Program-made: the position numbers and the translations under genes
Source: JAUMBM01 sp964441755
Lineage (GTDB): Bacteria > Bacteroidota > Bacteroidia > Chitinophagales > Saprospiraceae
Assembly: GCA_964441755.1 (NCBI GenBank)
Contig: CAYTVG010000004.1
Span: forward strand, 193,350-257,349
Direction of reading: 5' to 3'
DNA length: 64,000 nt
Shown here: in pieces, positions 24,438 to 33,604 of the stretch
How the letters are laid out: each line of letters begins with the position of its first letter
Position numbering within the stretch: position 1 is the first letter of the stretch
Notes under the pieces: model-generated
What the model saw: only the letters and a program-made list of their open reading frames with translations
Databases searched by the model: none
What the model was told of the DNA's origin: nothing

Positions 24438-27400
24438 TTAGAAATCGAGGATTGCACCTAAAAACATCCTCCGTGGCAAACTGAAGAAATCATCATTCAG
24501 TATGCGCCACTGATAGGAAGCCAAATAGGAGTCGATGCTGCGACCTGAATCAATGATTGACTGCAACTGCAGCTCACCAAAGTATGAGCGCAGGAAGCCA
24601 TCATCCTCACTGGAACCTGTCGCAGGATATACATTTATAATGTTTCTGCGATCAAGAACGTTCGATACGCGCAGATAAACATTTAAGCCAAGCTTATCTC
24701 CCAGGCTAAAGTTCTTATCTACCCGAAGATTGATGGTGAAGTTCCAGGGCTTGCGAGCACCGTTCAAAGCGCCCACCGTACCTGCACCCCCCAATTCGGA
24801 AGGTACGAGTTTAGCAGTATAAGGCCGGCCAGATACCGCTACCGCCTGCAGGTTCAGACCTGCATTGGCAAAGATATCAAGTCCCGCAATGCTGGGACCA
24901 TTGTACGTCTTACCTGAGCCATAACGATAGTCCATAATTACGTTGACACGGTGACGCTCGTCGAAACTAAGCGGGAATAACGTACGAAGGTTACCACGGT
25001 TGGTAAGACCCCGCTGTGATTCCGGATCCGAACCCGTACCATCTGCAAACTGCAGTGTATAGTTGGCATTTAAAGAAACGTTGCCTGTTCTGCGAAGGTC
25101 ATACTGGAATGAGAAACCCTTTACCGTACCAAAATCCTGATTGTCAAAAGTGGTGTATTGATTCACCAACGGAACAGGGAAGAATGTACGGAGCTGAATC
25201 ATATCCCGAAGCTCCTTGTAGTAGGCAGCAATCTTAATGGCTGAACTGGCCGACAAACGCTGTTGGAAGCCCACCTCATAATCTACCGTTCGCTCAGGGC
25301 GAAGAGCAGGATTATTCTTGGTAATATCGTTGCGTTCCACAAAATAGAAGAAATCCAGTGGTGTAGCAATGGTATTGCTTGGAGGACGCTGAACCAAGAT
25401 ATCGTAGTGCGCAAAAAAGTTGGCATCTTCAGAAATCGGGAAAGAGAACGCCAAACGAGGCATTACATTAAACTGAACCTCGTAGTCCTTGAATGAATCA
25501 TCAGGGTTGAAGTTCTCACTCTTGATGTAGTTGCCGTCGAAAGCCGCAGCGTTTCTGTATTTCGGGAATACAAGACCTGTGCGTATATTCTCGATTTCCT
25601 GAGGACCGTTTACAGGCGTACCATCTGCTTTGTACCATACATCCCCGTTGCGGTATGCCTGTACTTCAGTACCATCCTGCTGGGTGGTGTACACCCGAAA
25701 ATCATCCCCAATGTTGCCCGGTCTGCTGCCTCCTGAAGTAGCATGGAATTCTTCCGCACCCTGAATTTCATACAGAGAGTACGGATCTTTCAGAACCTGT
25801 GTGTTGGCATCGTAGCGGTCTACGCGCACCCCAAGGCGGAAAATGATATCCTTGAATGTGAACTTGTCCTGAATGTAAGCAGATGCATAAATAGGCTGGT
25901 TAGGAGCAACCGGAAATGTCCGGATACCTGTCTGAGGATCCCGCGCTGTAAAGAAGTCGCGGAAAGTACCATCATAAACATTCCCCAGATAATCATAGCC
26001 ATAATAATTGATGATCCGCTGGTCATTCAATTCTTTTGCAGAGAACATATCCATGCTCATCTGGCTGGGATCCAGCTCATCAATATTTACGAACTGGTCT
26101 AAAGGAACACCCAGCGACTCACGCAGACGGCGGTAGAAAAGAGCGTCCGAGCCAGGCGCAATCACAAGGCTCAACAGCGGCACAGGTCCCTGAAAGAAAG
26201 GTGTCACCACATCAACCGTACCGATTGTATCAGAAACTCCGGGAACGATACCCTGGATGTGTACGTTTGCATTCTGCCTTGCCGCACGCCACAAGTTGTA
26301 TTGGTTATTGCTTGATACCGAGTATGCGCGATTTGTACGACCCTCATAAGCAATACCCAATTGGATACTATGGCGTCCCTTTTCGGATCCTCCCGGTACC
26401 AGGTCAAATGACATATTAGCGTTGAAAATCGAGACATCCTGACGCGTGCGTTGTGCAAGTCCATAGACTGCCCCTACGTTAGAATGAAAACCCCACGCAC
26501 TTTGGAAGGCATCGAAGGTACGCCCGTTGATTGCGTAAAAGTCATCAATTGTCAACGCAGTCTCTCCAACACCGCGCAACGCATAGGTACCCTGATCTGC
26601 ATTTAGCTGCTCACCCACCGGAATGTTGAGGACATTGTTGTAATTTGCACGAACAGGATTGGAAGTGCCCGGCGTATACCCCCGAAGTACTTCGCGATAG
26701 TCAGCATGTTGCAGATAAATCAGCTGCGACAGCGGATCGACCTGCACTTCAAATACAGGGATGAAATCCGTATCGAAGCGAGCAACGTGACCGTAGTTGA
26801 AGTAGTTGAACTTATGACGGGGATCATACGCCTCGTTTTCCTGGCGCTCATAACCATACTGCAGCGTGTAGCTTGCATTTTGGATCAAAGATACCTTGCG
26901 ATCACTACCCGTGCCCGTAGAAGCTCCTCCCAGTCTGTGGCGGAAGCGGAAGTTGACGCGATAGTCCGTACCATAACTCGTAGGGTTGTTATGAGCATTC
27001 AGCAAACGCCAGCTTGAACCGGAATTCTCATTGGGCGTAAACAAGTTCTCTGTGTTGCTCACCGCACCGGACAAAGAGACATCGATGGCACTACTCAGGC
27101 GGGCATCCAGCTTACCGTTGATATCATACCGCGTGAAATCTTCAAATAGCCGCGCATTGTTGGCAACAACATCATCCTGCGTGAGGAAGTCAGCAGCCCC
27201 AAAGAAATTACCGGAACGACGGATAACCGGATTTGCTTCCAGTTCCTTGAGCTTGTCCTCTTTTATCCGGTAAACAGGTACTGCCGTCGGATCATCATCC
27301 TCATTATAGGTGTAACGACCAGACAAACGAAACCCGAGTATAGAGACCCCCTGCTTATTCCGCAGGATAGGACCGCTCAGGTTAAAACCTGCGAGGTTGT

Positions 27401-28133
27401 TGTTGTAAGGATCCAGAAAGCTGGAGGTTTCAACCTCGACACCACCTGAGAATTTGTTTGAAGGGCCTTTGGTAGTAATCGAAATTACACCGCCCGTCAC
27501 ATCACCGTAGCGTGCTTCCACACCACCAGTGATAACCTGCAACTGGTCGATCTCTGATTCCTGTACCAGGTTACCCAGAACACGTACACCATCTACATAA
27601 TAGTTGGTGGCATCAGAGCGCGAACCCCTTACGGTAATGGCACCACCTTCATCGGCCGCACCAAGACCTGCACTGGTTGCAGCCAGAGCATTAATGTTTC
27701 GCGTGGGCAAAGCACGAATCTGGTCACTGGTCAATACCGCACCCGATGTCGTGTTGTCTTGCTGAATCAACGGCACTTTGTAATCGACGACCTCAACGCC
27801 GATATCCAGCGTCACCCCTTGAGATAACTTAGCGTCCAACTTGACTGCCTTGCCTGCGAGTACCTGTACCCCGGCAATACGCTGTGTCTGGTAACCTGTG
27901 TAGCTGAATTCTACATCATAGGTACCAGGGTCAATGTTAGAAAAACTGTAGTTACCGTCAAAGTCGGTCTCAGCACCGCTCTTCAGCACCCCGTTTAAGT
28001 AAAGCACAACGGTGCCGAAAATAATCGGCTCTCCGCTAGCCTCATCGCTTACCTTACCGGCCAGCGAAGTCTGTGCAACCGCCTGTACGGTTGTAAACAG
28101 GAGTAAAAAAAAGAAGAGTAAAAATTGTTTCAT
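24438..28133 (-). CDS. TonB-dependent receptor with CarboxypepD_reg-like domain
   Basis: This 1231-aa outer-membrane receptor begins MKQFLLFFFLLLFTTVQAVAQ (signal peptide, positions about 1-21). A carboxypeptidase-regulatory-like domain follows (about 22-105: LAGKVSDEASGEPIIFGTVV, YSFSNIDPGTYDVEFSYTGY), then a plug (about 130-240, ITVRGSRSDATNYYVDGVRV and TGGVEARYGDVTGGVISIT) and a long 22-strand-type barrel ending in FLGAILDF with a terminal Phe. It imports a ligand, or helps display one, using TonB energy; the substrate is unknown and no SusD partner is present. The 31 codons before 28133 lie in the leader and are excluded. First gene of the operon. Confidence 0.93.
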   Translation of the reverse strand: MKQFLLFFFLLLFTTVQAVAQTSLAGKVSDEASGEPIIFGTVVLYLNGVLKSGAETDFDGNYSFSNIDPGTYDVEFSYTGYQTQRIAGVQVLAGKAVKLDAKLSQGVTLDIGVEVVDYKVPLIQQDNTTSGAVLTSDQIRALPTRNINALAATSAGLGAADEGGAITVRGSRSDATNYYVDGVRVLGNLVQESEIDQLQVITGGVEARYGDVTGGVISITTKGPSNKFSGGVEVETSSFLDPYNNNLAGFNLSGPILRNKQGVSILGFRLSGRYTYNEDDDPTAVPVYRIKEDKLKELEANPVIRRSGNFFGAADFLTQDDVVANNARLFEDFTRYDINGKLDARLSSAIDVSLSGAVSNTENLFTPNENSGSSWRLLNAHNNPTSYGTDYRVNFRFRHRLGGASTGTGSDRKVSLIQNASYTLQYGYERQENEAYDPRHKFNYFNYGHVARFDTDFIPVFEVQVDPLSQLIYLQHADYREVLRGYTPGTSNPVRANYNNVLNIPVGEQLNADQGTYALRGVGETALTIDDFYAINGRTFDAFQSAWGFHSNVGAVYGLAQRTRQDVSIFNANMSFDLVPGGSEKGRHSIQLGIAYEGRTNRAYSVSSNNQYNLWRAARQNANVHIQGIVPGVSDTIGTVDVVTPFFQGPVPLLSLVIAPGSDALFYRRLRESLGVPLDQFVNIDELDPSQMSMDMFSAKELNDQRIINYYGYDYLGNVYDGTFRDFFTARDPQTGIRTFPVAPNQPIYASAYIQDKFTFKDIIFRLGVRVDRYDANTQVLKDPYSLYEIQGAEEFHATSGGSRPGNIGDDFRVYTTQQDGTEVQAYRNGDVWYKADGTPVNGPQEIENIRTGLVFPKYRNAAAFDGNYIKSENFNPDDSFKDYEVQFNVMPRLAFSFPISEDANFFAHYDILVQRPPSNTIATPLDFFYFVERNDITKNNPALRPERTVDYEVGFQQRLSASSAIKIAAYYKELRDMIQLRTFFPVPLVNQYTTFDNQDFGTVKGFSFQYDLRRTGNVSLNANYTLQFADGTGSDPESQRGLTNRGNLRTLFPLSFDERHRVNVIMDYRYGSGKTYNGPSIAGLDIFANAGLNLQAVAVSGRPYTAKLVPSELGGAGTVGALNGARKPWNFTINLRVDKNFSLGDKLGLNVYLRVSNVLDRRNIINVYPATGSSEDDGFLRSYFGELQLQSIIDSGRSIDSYLASYQWRILNDDFFSLPRRMFLGAILDF

Positions 28134-28257
28134 AGAATCCTGTTTTATACCAATTCCACTTCTCAAAATGTTTGCAATGTTAAGGAATATGTAGGGGTTT
28201 GCCAAAAAAAAAGGGGACTGGTGCAACTTTTTTTATCGCCTTATGACAAAGGGCATG

Positions 28258-28265
28258 CAAATTTA
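28258..28265 (-). promoter_or_regulatory. Candidate -7 element (TAAATTTG on minus) for the TonB receptor operon
   Basis: The plus-strand text is CAAATTTA, an exact TAnnTTTG on the minus strand. The predicted leader is about 115-120 nt to the ATG at 28133. The -33 element is unclear. Confidence 0.5.
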
Positions 28266-28460
28266 GAACTTAGACAAGCTGCAGCACACAATTTTTCATC
28301 CAATTGCCTGCCTGCGGACCATATTTTGAAATCATCTGTCCATGTACGTACGCAATAGAACTGCGGGTTATGCTGATCAACTTGCGATATCTACGATTGA
28401 ATTAACATTTTATGCCGGGCTGACACAGCAACGAAACCTTGTTGTTACATACGCACCATG

Positions 28461-28468
28461 TATCTTTG
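28461..28468 (+). promoter_or_regulatory. Candidate -7 element (TATCTTTG) for the lipoprotein gene
   Basis: An exact TAnnTTTG, with CTTG at 28438-28441 about 19 bp upstream as a -33 box. It lies 19 bp before the ATG at 28488 and downstream of the in-frame ATG at 28458, which decides the shorter start. Confidence 0.7.
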
Positions 28469-28487
28469 TAAAAATTTCCAACTACGC

Positions 28488-29159
28488 ATGACTCGCTTTT
28501 TATTCCTGCTTATGGTTACAGGACTGCTTGCCTGCCAGTCCGACAAAGAAAACGAGCGCCTTCCCCTGAGTGCAAGTCTGTATGTGCGTTACATCGCAGA
28601 CCAACAGCTCATGCAGGCCGAAGCCTCCTTTTACAAAGGCGACTCTCTTTCACAGCAAGCTGTTGAATTCCCGGCAGGCGTTGCTTTTATGGGTAGCGGC
28701 ATGAAGGTATCTAAAATTCCGGGTATTGCACCACGCTACCAGTTGGAACGTCCTATGATACTCCCGGATGACTCGCTCCGATTTGTTTTTCGCGAAACTG
28801 CATCTGACGAACCTACTACCCTACGCCTGCACATTCAACCAATCGACAGCCTGATCTTCACCAACACACCAAATCTTCGGGAAGGAATGGGCATCAGCCT
28901 CCCCCGCCCCTTGGGCAAAAACGAAAATCTGATCATGTTGTTTACCGATGCTTCGGGAAAAACACAAACCCTAATCATTGAGGGTCCTACACGTACATCC
29001 CAAACGGCAGCCCCCGGCCCTGCTTTTAAGGATTTTTCTCCGGGTACCTACACGCTCAGCATCCTTACTCGCCAGGAAAGTCAGACCTCCTACGGCAAGC
29101 TTCAGGTCAACAGTATTTTGGAATATTATGGCTTCGACCGCTCTGTGACCTTGCAGTAA
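28488..29159 (+). CDS. Lipoprotein of unknown function
   Basis: This 223-aa protein has a type II signal: MTRFLFLLMVTGLLAC with the lipobox LLAC at about residues 13-16, then an acidic QSDKENE segment. The mature part looks like two beta-rich halves. Motifs such as GVAFMGSGMKV and FSPGTYTLSILTRQESQ resemble immunoglobulin-like or carbohydrate-binding-like folds, but no family was recognised. An in-frame ATG at 28458 lies upstream of the promoter element and is rejected. It precedes thrS in the same direction, but thrS has its own promoter. Confidence 0.8.
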   Translation: MTRFLFLLMVTGLLACQSDKENERLPLSASLYVRYIADQQLMQAEASFYKGDSLSQQAVEFPAGVAFMGSGMKVSKIPGIAPRYQLERPMILPDDSLRFVFRETASDEPTTLRLHIQPIDSLIFTNTPNLREGMGISLPRPLGKNENLIMLFTDASGKTQTLIIEGPTRTSQTAAPGPAFKDFSPGTYTLSILTRQESQTSYGKLQVNSILEYYGFDRSVTLQ

Positions 29160-29182
29160 CAAAGCGGTAAACGATCATATTA

Positions 29183-29216
29183 TTGAGCAAAAGAAGCATC
29201 CGATTGCTTATCTTTG
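29183..29216 (+). promoter_or_regulatory. Candidate promoter of thrS
   Basis: TATCTTTG at 29209-29216 with TTG at 29183-29185 as a possible -33 box. The leader to the ATG at 29265 is about 45 nt, too short for a T-box, and none is seen. Confidence 0.6.
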
Positions 29217-29264
29217 CTACCCGATAAGAAACAACATTCTTAGTATCAACCGCAATTTCGCCTC

Positions 29265-31187
29265 ATGATCAACATAACTTTTCCTGACGGACAGGTCCGC
29301 CAATACGAAGGTGGCGTAACCGCTCTGGATATTGCAGGCTCCATCAGTCAGGGGCTTGCCCGCAACGTACTCTCTGCAAAAATAAATGGCGAGGTGTGGG
29401 ATGCCACCCGCCCTATCCACCAGGACGCAAGCGTTCAGCTCCTCACCTGGAATGACAAGGAGGGCAAAGCCACCTTTTGGCACTCATCGGCACACCTCAT
29501 GGCAGAGGCCCTTGAAGCTCTCTATCCTGGTATCAAATTTGGCGCCGGTCCCGCCACAGAGCAAGGTTTTTACTATGATGTCGATCCGGGTAGTGACCCC
29601 ATTTCCTCTGATGACTTCCCCAAAATAGAAGCTAAAATGCTCGAGTTGGCGAGGACAAAAAGTCAGTACACGCGCATACCGGTCAGCCGCGAGGAAGCCC
29701 TTCAATTTTTTACCGAAAAAGGGGATGAATACAAAATCGAGTTAATTGAGAAAAGGGCTGCTGATGAAACCCTCACCTTGTACAGGCAAGGGGAATTCAC
29801 TGATTTGTGTAAAGGGCCGCACATTCCGGACACCGGCTGGATTAAGGCAGTAAAGCTCATGAACGTCGCCGGAGCTTACTGGCAGGGCGATGAAACAAGG
29901 CAGCAGATGACCCGTATCTATGGTGTCACTTTCCCCAAACAGAGCGAACTCACAGAATACCTCACACTGCTTGAGGAAGCAAAGAAAAGAGATCATCGCA
30001 AACTGGGCCAGGAGCTCGAGCTTTTCATGTTCAGCGAGCGCGTGGGCGCCGGATTGCCCATATGGCTGCCCAAAGGAAATGCACTGCGGGAGCGCCTGAT
30101 GGCCTTCATGCGCGAGGAGCAGGAGAAAAGAGGCTACAAACTGGTAGCCACCCCACATATTGGCAAAAAGGAGCTGTATGTTACCTCTGGCCACTATGAA
30201 AAATATGGCAAAGACGCTTTCCAGCCCATCAGGACGCCAAGGGAGGATGAGGAGTTTTATCTGAAACCCATGAACTGTCCTCATCACTGTGAAATCTATG
30301 CCAATCGGCCGCACTCCTACCGTGAACTACCGCTCCGAATCGCTGAGTTCGGCACAGTTTATCGCTACGAGCAAAGCGGTGAATTGCATGGCCTCAGCCG
30401 TGTACGCGGATTCACGCAAGACGATGCGCATATCTTCTGCACACCGGATCAGGTTAAAGCCGAATTCCTGAATGTTCTTGACCTGACGCAAACTGTCCTC
30501 GGTCGGATGGGGTTTGAATCTTTTACCGCTCAGATAAGTTTGCGAGATCCCCAAAATCCATCAAAATATATAGGCTCTGATGAAAATTGGGAAAATGCAG
30601 AGAGGGCTATCATAGAGGCAACAGAGGAAGCCGGCTTATCAACCATAAAAGCTTATGGCGAAGCTGCATTCTATGGCCCCAAACTGGATTTCATGATCAA
30701 GGATGCGCTGGGCAGATCCTGGCAGTTGGGTACTATACAGGTTGACTATAATCTGCCTGAACGCTTCCAACTCGAGTATATCGGCCCTGACAACCAACCT
30801 CATCGCCCGGTAATGATTCACCGGGCTCCTTTTGGCTCCATGGAACGCTTCATTAGTATCCTGATTGAGAATACCGCCGGTAAATTTCCTCTTTGGCTGA
30901 CCCCGGATCAGTATGCACTGCTCCCGATAAGTGATAAATTCAATACTTACTGCAAACAAATACAGCAGCAACTGGGGTCTTATGACATTCGCGGTTTTGT
31001 GGATGATCGTAGTGAAACCATTGGTAAGAAGATTCGTGATACAGAACTAAAGCGAATTCCGATCATGCTGATCGTAGGGGAAAAGGAAGAGGAATCAGCT
31101 ACCGTTTCTGTTCGCCGCCAAGGAGAAGGTGATCAGGGGAGTATGTCTATCGACGATTTTGTCACTTACTTCAAAGGATTGCTCTAA
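29265..31187 (+). CDS. thrS: Threonine--tRNA ligase
   Basis: This 640-aa class II aminoacyl-tRNA synthetase has four parts: the TGS domain (about 1-62), the editing domain (about 63-225, with WHSSAHLMAEA carrying the HxxxH motif), the catalytic core (about 245-535, motif 2 RIAEFGTVYRYEQSGEL and motif 3 MIHRAPFGSMERF), and the anticodon-binding domain to the end. Zn ligands are visible in MNCPHHCEIY. All domains are intact and full length. It is followed by a 15-bp stem terminator. Confidence 0.97.
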   Translation: MINITFPDGQVRQYEGGVTALDIAGSISQGLARNVLSAKINGEVWDATRPIHQDASVQLLTWNDKEGKATFWHSSAHLMAEALEALYPGIKFGAGPATEQGFYYDVDPGSDPISSDDFPKIEAKMLELARTKSQYTRIPVSREEALQFFTEKGDEYKIELIEKRAADETLTLYRQGEFTDLCKGPHIPDTGWIKAVKLMNVAGAYWQGDETRQQMTRIYGVTFPKQSELTEYLTLLEEAKKRDHRKLGQELELFMFSERVGAGLPIWLPKGNALRERLMAFMREEQEKRGYKLVATPHIGKKELYVTSGHYEKYGKDAFQPIRTPREDEEFYLKPMNCPHHCEIYANRPHSYRELPLRIAEFGTVYRYEQSGELHGLSRVRGFTQDDAHIFCTPDQVKAEFLNVLDLTQTVLGRMGFESFTAQISLRDPQNPSKYIGSDENWENAERAIIEATEEAGLSTIKAYGEAAFYGPKLDFMIKDALGRSWQLGTIQVDYNLPERFQLEYIGPDNQPHRPVMIHRAPFGSMERFISILIENTAGKFPLWLTPDQYALLPISDKFNTYCKQIQQQLGSYDIRGFVDDRSETIGKKIRDTELKRIPIMLIVGEKEEESATVSVRRQGEGDQGSMSIDDFVTYFKGLL

Positions 31188-31241
31188 GAAGCGGCTCTTT
31201 CCCTGCTGTTTAGCCCCCTCAGCTGGTGTAACTCCCGGATT

Positions 31242-31295
31242 TTGCTCCGCGCATTGCTTTGCCTTTGCTGTCAAAACAATGCGCGGAGCAACTTT
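31242..31295 (+). terminator. Terminator hairpin after thrS
   Basis: A perfect 15-bp stem (31242-31256 / 31277-31291) with a 20-nt loop, followed by CTTTTC. It lies 54 bp after the thrS stop and 68 bp before the dnaX start. The T-tract is short (four T), so termination may be partial. Confidence 0.75.
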
Positions 31296-31358
31296 TCAGC
31301 TTCATTAGGCATTTTTATTTATGAAACACGCTGTTTCCCACCGTTAAGGATACTCGTC

Positions 31359-33098
31359 ATGAGCCAATTTGTCGTCTCTGCCCGTAAATATAGACCCCAG
31401 CGTTTTGAAGACGTTGTAGGACAGGAGCATGTGTCAAAAACACTAAAGAATGCGCTACAGAGTCAACATCTTGCGCAGGCTTTCCTCTTTTGTGGTCCTC
31501 GTGGTGTAGGTAAGACTACCTGTGCCCGAATTCTGGCAAAGACACTCAACTGCAGGCAGCTGACAGCTCATTTTGAGCCCTGCAATGAATGTGACAGCTG
31601 TAAAGCGTTTAATGAAAATGCAAGTTTCAATATTACGGAACTAGACGCGGCCTCGAACAACTCTGTCGATCATATCCGGTCGCTCATTGATCAGGTTCGA
31701 TTCCAGCCTCAACAAGGCAAATATAAAGTGTTCATTATAGATGAGGTTCACATGCTGTCTGCCTCAGCCTTCAATGCATTCCTAAAAACACTTGAAGAGC
31801 CGCCACCGTATGCTATTTTCATTTTGGCGACTACGGAAAAACATAAAATCATTCCGACCATACTGTCGCGTTGTCAGATTTTTGATTTTCGCCGCATACA
31901 GATCCCGGATATTGTTGCACACTTAACCAATATTTGTTCGCAGGAAGGCATACAGGCTGATCCTGATGCCCTTCACATCATCGCTCAAAAAGCGGATGGA
32001 GGCCTGCGCGATGCGCTCTCCATTTTCGACAGGATTGTTTCTTTTGCTGGCAGGCGTGTGACTTATGAGGATGTCATTGCCAATTTGAACATCCTGGACT
32101 ATGATTATTTTTTCCGGATCACAGATTCCCTGCTCACCGAGGATATCCCGCAGACACTGGCAGTTTTTGACGATGTAATTCGAAAAGGGTTTGATGCAGA
32201 CCTGTTTATCAACGGCCTGGCAGAGCATCTGCGCAATTTACTGGTATGTAAGGACGAACAGACCCTCGCTTTGCTGGAAGCCGGCGACAGTCTGCGCGAG
32301 CGCTACCGCCAGCAGGCTCGTCTAAGCCCTATGGCTTTTTTGCTGACAGCGCTCAACCTGGCCAATGATTGTGATATCAACTATAAGATGGCGCGCAACA
32401 AGCGCCTGCACGCAGAGATGTCGCTATTGCGAATGGCCAGCATCGGTCGTGCCCGCCGCATAGATCTCTCCGGAGATACGGAAAAAAAAAACCCTGAACC
32501 AATAGATAACCGGCCGGACAGCTCTTCAGAGTCTCTCCGGATGCAGCAACCTACAACAGTAGTAAGTACGCCCGATGCTGCACCGGCTGTTCCCATACCC
32601 TCTGTTAATGAAACAGCTGTATCATTAACAACTGCCTCTCCCAAGGCTCATCTACTCCCCAAAATTGACCTGCACTCCATTTTATCAGAAGTCGCAGAGG
32701 CCAGGGATTCCATGCCGGTAAAGACGCAGTTAACAATGGAGGAAGTACAACAGGCTTGGAGTAATTACGCTGCAACCGTAACACAGGAGATCGTAAAGCT
32801 GCAACTCAAAAGTGCCCGACTCGAAGTAGATACACTACGAGTCACCGCCTATGTCGGTTCAAAGCTGGCAGAAAGTACGTTGCGGGAAGATAGCGCACTC
32901 ATGGATTCCCTGCGTCAGCAGCTTCAATGCGACAGCATAAGCTTGCAAATTGTAATAGATGAAAGCATGCGCTCCGTTGAGAAAACTCCCCAAATTAAAA
33001 TACTCACAGCCCGGGAAAAATACATCCAACTCCGGGAGGTCAATCCCGCGCTGGAACAGATATTCAAAAGGTTTGATCTTCAATTTGATGAAGAGTAG
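31359..33098 (+). CDS. dnaX: DNA polymerase III subunit gamma/tau
   Basis: This 579-aa clamp-loader ATPase begins MSQFVVSARKYRPQRFEDVV. Walker A GPRGVGKTTCARILA is at about 46-60, four Zn-binding Cys lie in CRQLTAHFEPCNECDSC (about 66-82), Walker B FIIDEVHMLS, and the SRC motif LSRCQIF. After about 370, a linker and a divergent C-terminal domain resemble tau. The frame extends to 31242, but that stretch forms the thrS terminator hairpin, so ATG 31359 is used. No obvious slippery heptamer was confirmed for a gamma product. Confidence 0.95.
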   Translation: MSQFVVSARKYRPQRFEDVVGQEHVSKTLKNALQSQHLAQAFLFCGPRGVGKTTCARILAKTLNCRQLTAHFEPCNECDSCKAFNENASFNITELDAASNNSVDHIRSLIDQVRFQPQQGKYKVFIIDEVHMLSASAFNAFLKTLEEPPPYAIFILATTEKHKIIPTILSRCQIFDFRRIQIPDIVAHLTNICSQEGIQADPDALHIIAQKADGGLRDALSIFDRIVSFAGRRVTYEDVIANLNILDYDYFFRITDSLLTEDIPQTLAVFDDVIRKGFDADLFINGLAEHLRNLLVCKDEQTLALLEAGDSLRERYRQQARLSPMAFLLTALNLANDCDINYKMARNKRLHAEMSLLRMASIGRARRIDLSGDTEKKNPEPIDNRPDSSSESLRMQQPTTVVSTPDAAPAVPIPSVNETAVSLTTASPKAHLLPKIDLHSILSEVAEARDSMPVKTQLTMEEVQQAWSNYAATVTQEIVKLQLKSARLEVDTLRVTAYVGSKLAESTLREDSALMDSLRQQLQCDSISLQIVIDESMRSVEKTPQIKILTAREKYIQLREVNPALEQIFKRFDLQFDEE

Positions 33099-33242
33099 TA
33101 CACAAGGCCGCCTCGACCTGTTCAGTGCGTTTACCCGTCTCTCGGTGAGCATGTGCATTACTTATTAGCGCGGATTTCAGGGCTCAGACTTGGCCGTTAT
33201 ACTTTTTTTCATCATCTTTGCCGCAACAAAAGATGAAGTATC
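33099..33242. other. dnaX 3' region and leader of the 41-codon membrane peptide
   Basis: This has no protein-like frame. It contains the promoter-like pair TTG (33190-33192) and CATCTTTG (33213-33220), 20 bp apart, before the small ORF at 33243. Confidence 0.5.
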
Positions 33243-33368
33243 ATGTCAGAAGTTGTAAATGCAGGTAAGAAGGGGTATTGCCTTTTATACTTCTTTATCT
33301 TTCTACTCCTTTTTGTCATTTTGGTGGTGAGTGTGTACAATTACAACTTTAAGTTTCTGGCTGATTAA
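33243..33368 (+). CDS. Small single-helix membrane peptide (41 aa)
   Basis: An ATG-initiated 41-codon frame ending in TAA. It has a short polar N-terminus with two Lys (SEVVNAGKKG, about 2-11), one strongly hydrophobic helix (about 12-31: YCLLYFFIFLLLFVILVVSV) and a polar C-terminus with NYNF and KFLAD. Positive charge before the helix predicts an N-in orientation. A promoter-like TTG/CATCTTTG pair is 22 bp upstream. No family was recognised. Its size, isolation and promoter fit a real stand-alone small membrane protein, but coding status is inferred. Confidence 0.55.
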   Translation: MSEVVNAGKKGYCLLYFFIFLLLFVILVVSVYNYNFKFLAD

Positions 33369-33604
33369 TTTAAATACGCCAGAGATATAGTAACTCTTCC
33401 TCGGCTGACCTGCCGGGGCAGTTCTCTTTATAATATGTGCCAATATCACTTTCATGGAAAGTGGTATACCTGCCTATAACTTAGGTATCCTTGTTTGCCG
33501 ATAGCAACAACACAACCTGCCAGAACGATTTTGGGGCGGCTGAAAGCCACCCCAAAACCATTCGCTTAGTAAAAATGCAGCTAAAAACTTACTAAGTAAG
33601 CTAT
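33369..33604. other. Intergenic region with two hairpins
   Basis: Between the 41-codon ORF and the convergent acyl-CoA dehydrogenase. One hairpin is CACTTTC/GAAAGTG (33447-33463, 3-nt loop). Another is TTTTGGGG..CCCCAAAA with one mismatch (33529-33557). The second ends in AAAA on both strands, so it lacks the 3' U-run of an intrinsic terminator. Confidence 0.5.

Larger units (their letters stand above)
28134..28487. other. Divergent intergenic region, TonB receptor / lipoprotein
   Basis: This holds divergent promoters. The minus-strand -7 element at 28258-28265 and the plus-strand element at 28461-28468 are annotated separately. A run of nine A and an eight-T tract lie in the receptor leader at about 28204-28234. 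No gene is seen inside. Confidence 0.65.

Noticed and set aside
24438..28133. SusC/SusD polysaccharide utilisation locus
   Set aside because: The receptor is SusC-like in its N-terminal domain, but no SusD homologue or glycoside hydrolase is adjacent.
31242..31358. 39-codon N-terminal extension of dnaX
   Set aside because: The stretch is the thrS terminator hairpin and lacks family similarity; the conserved start is at 31359.
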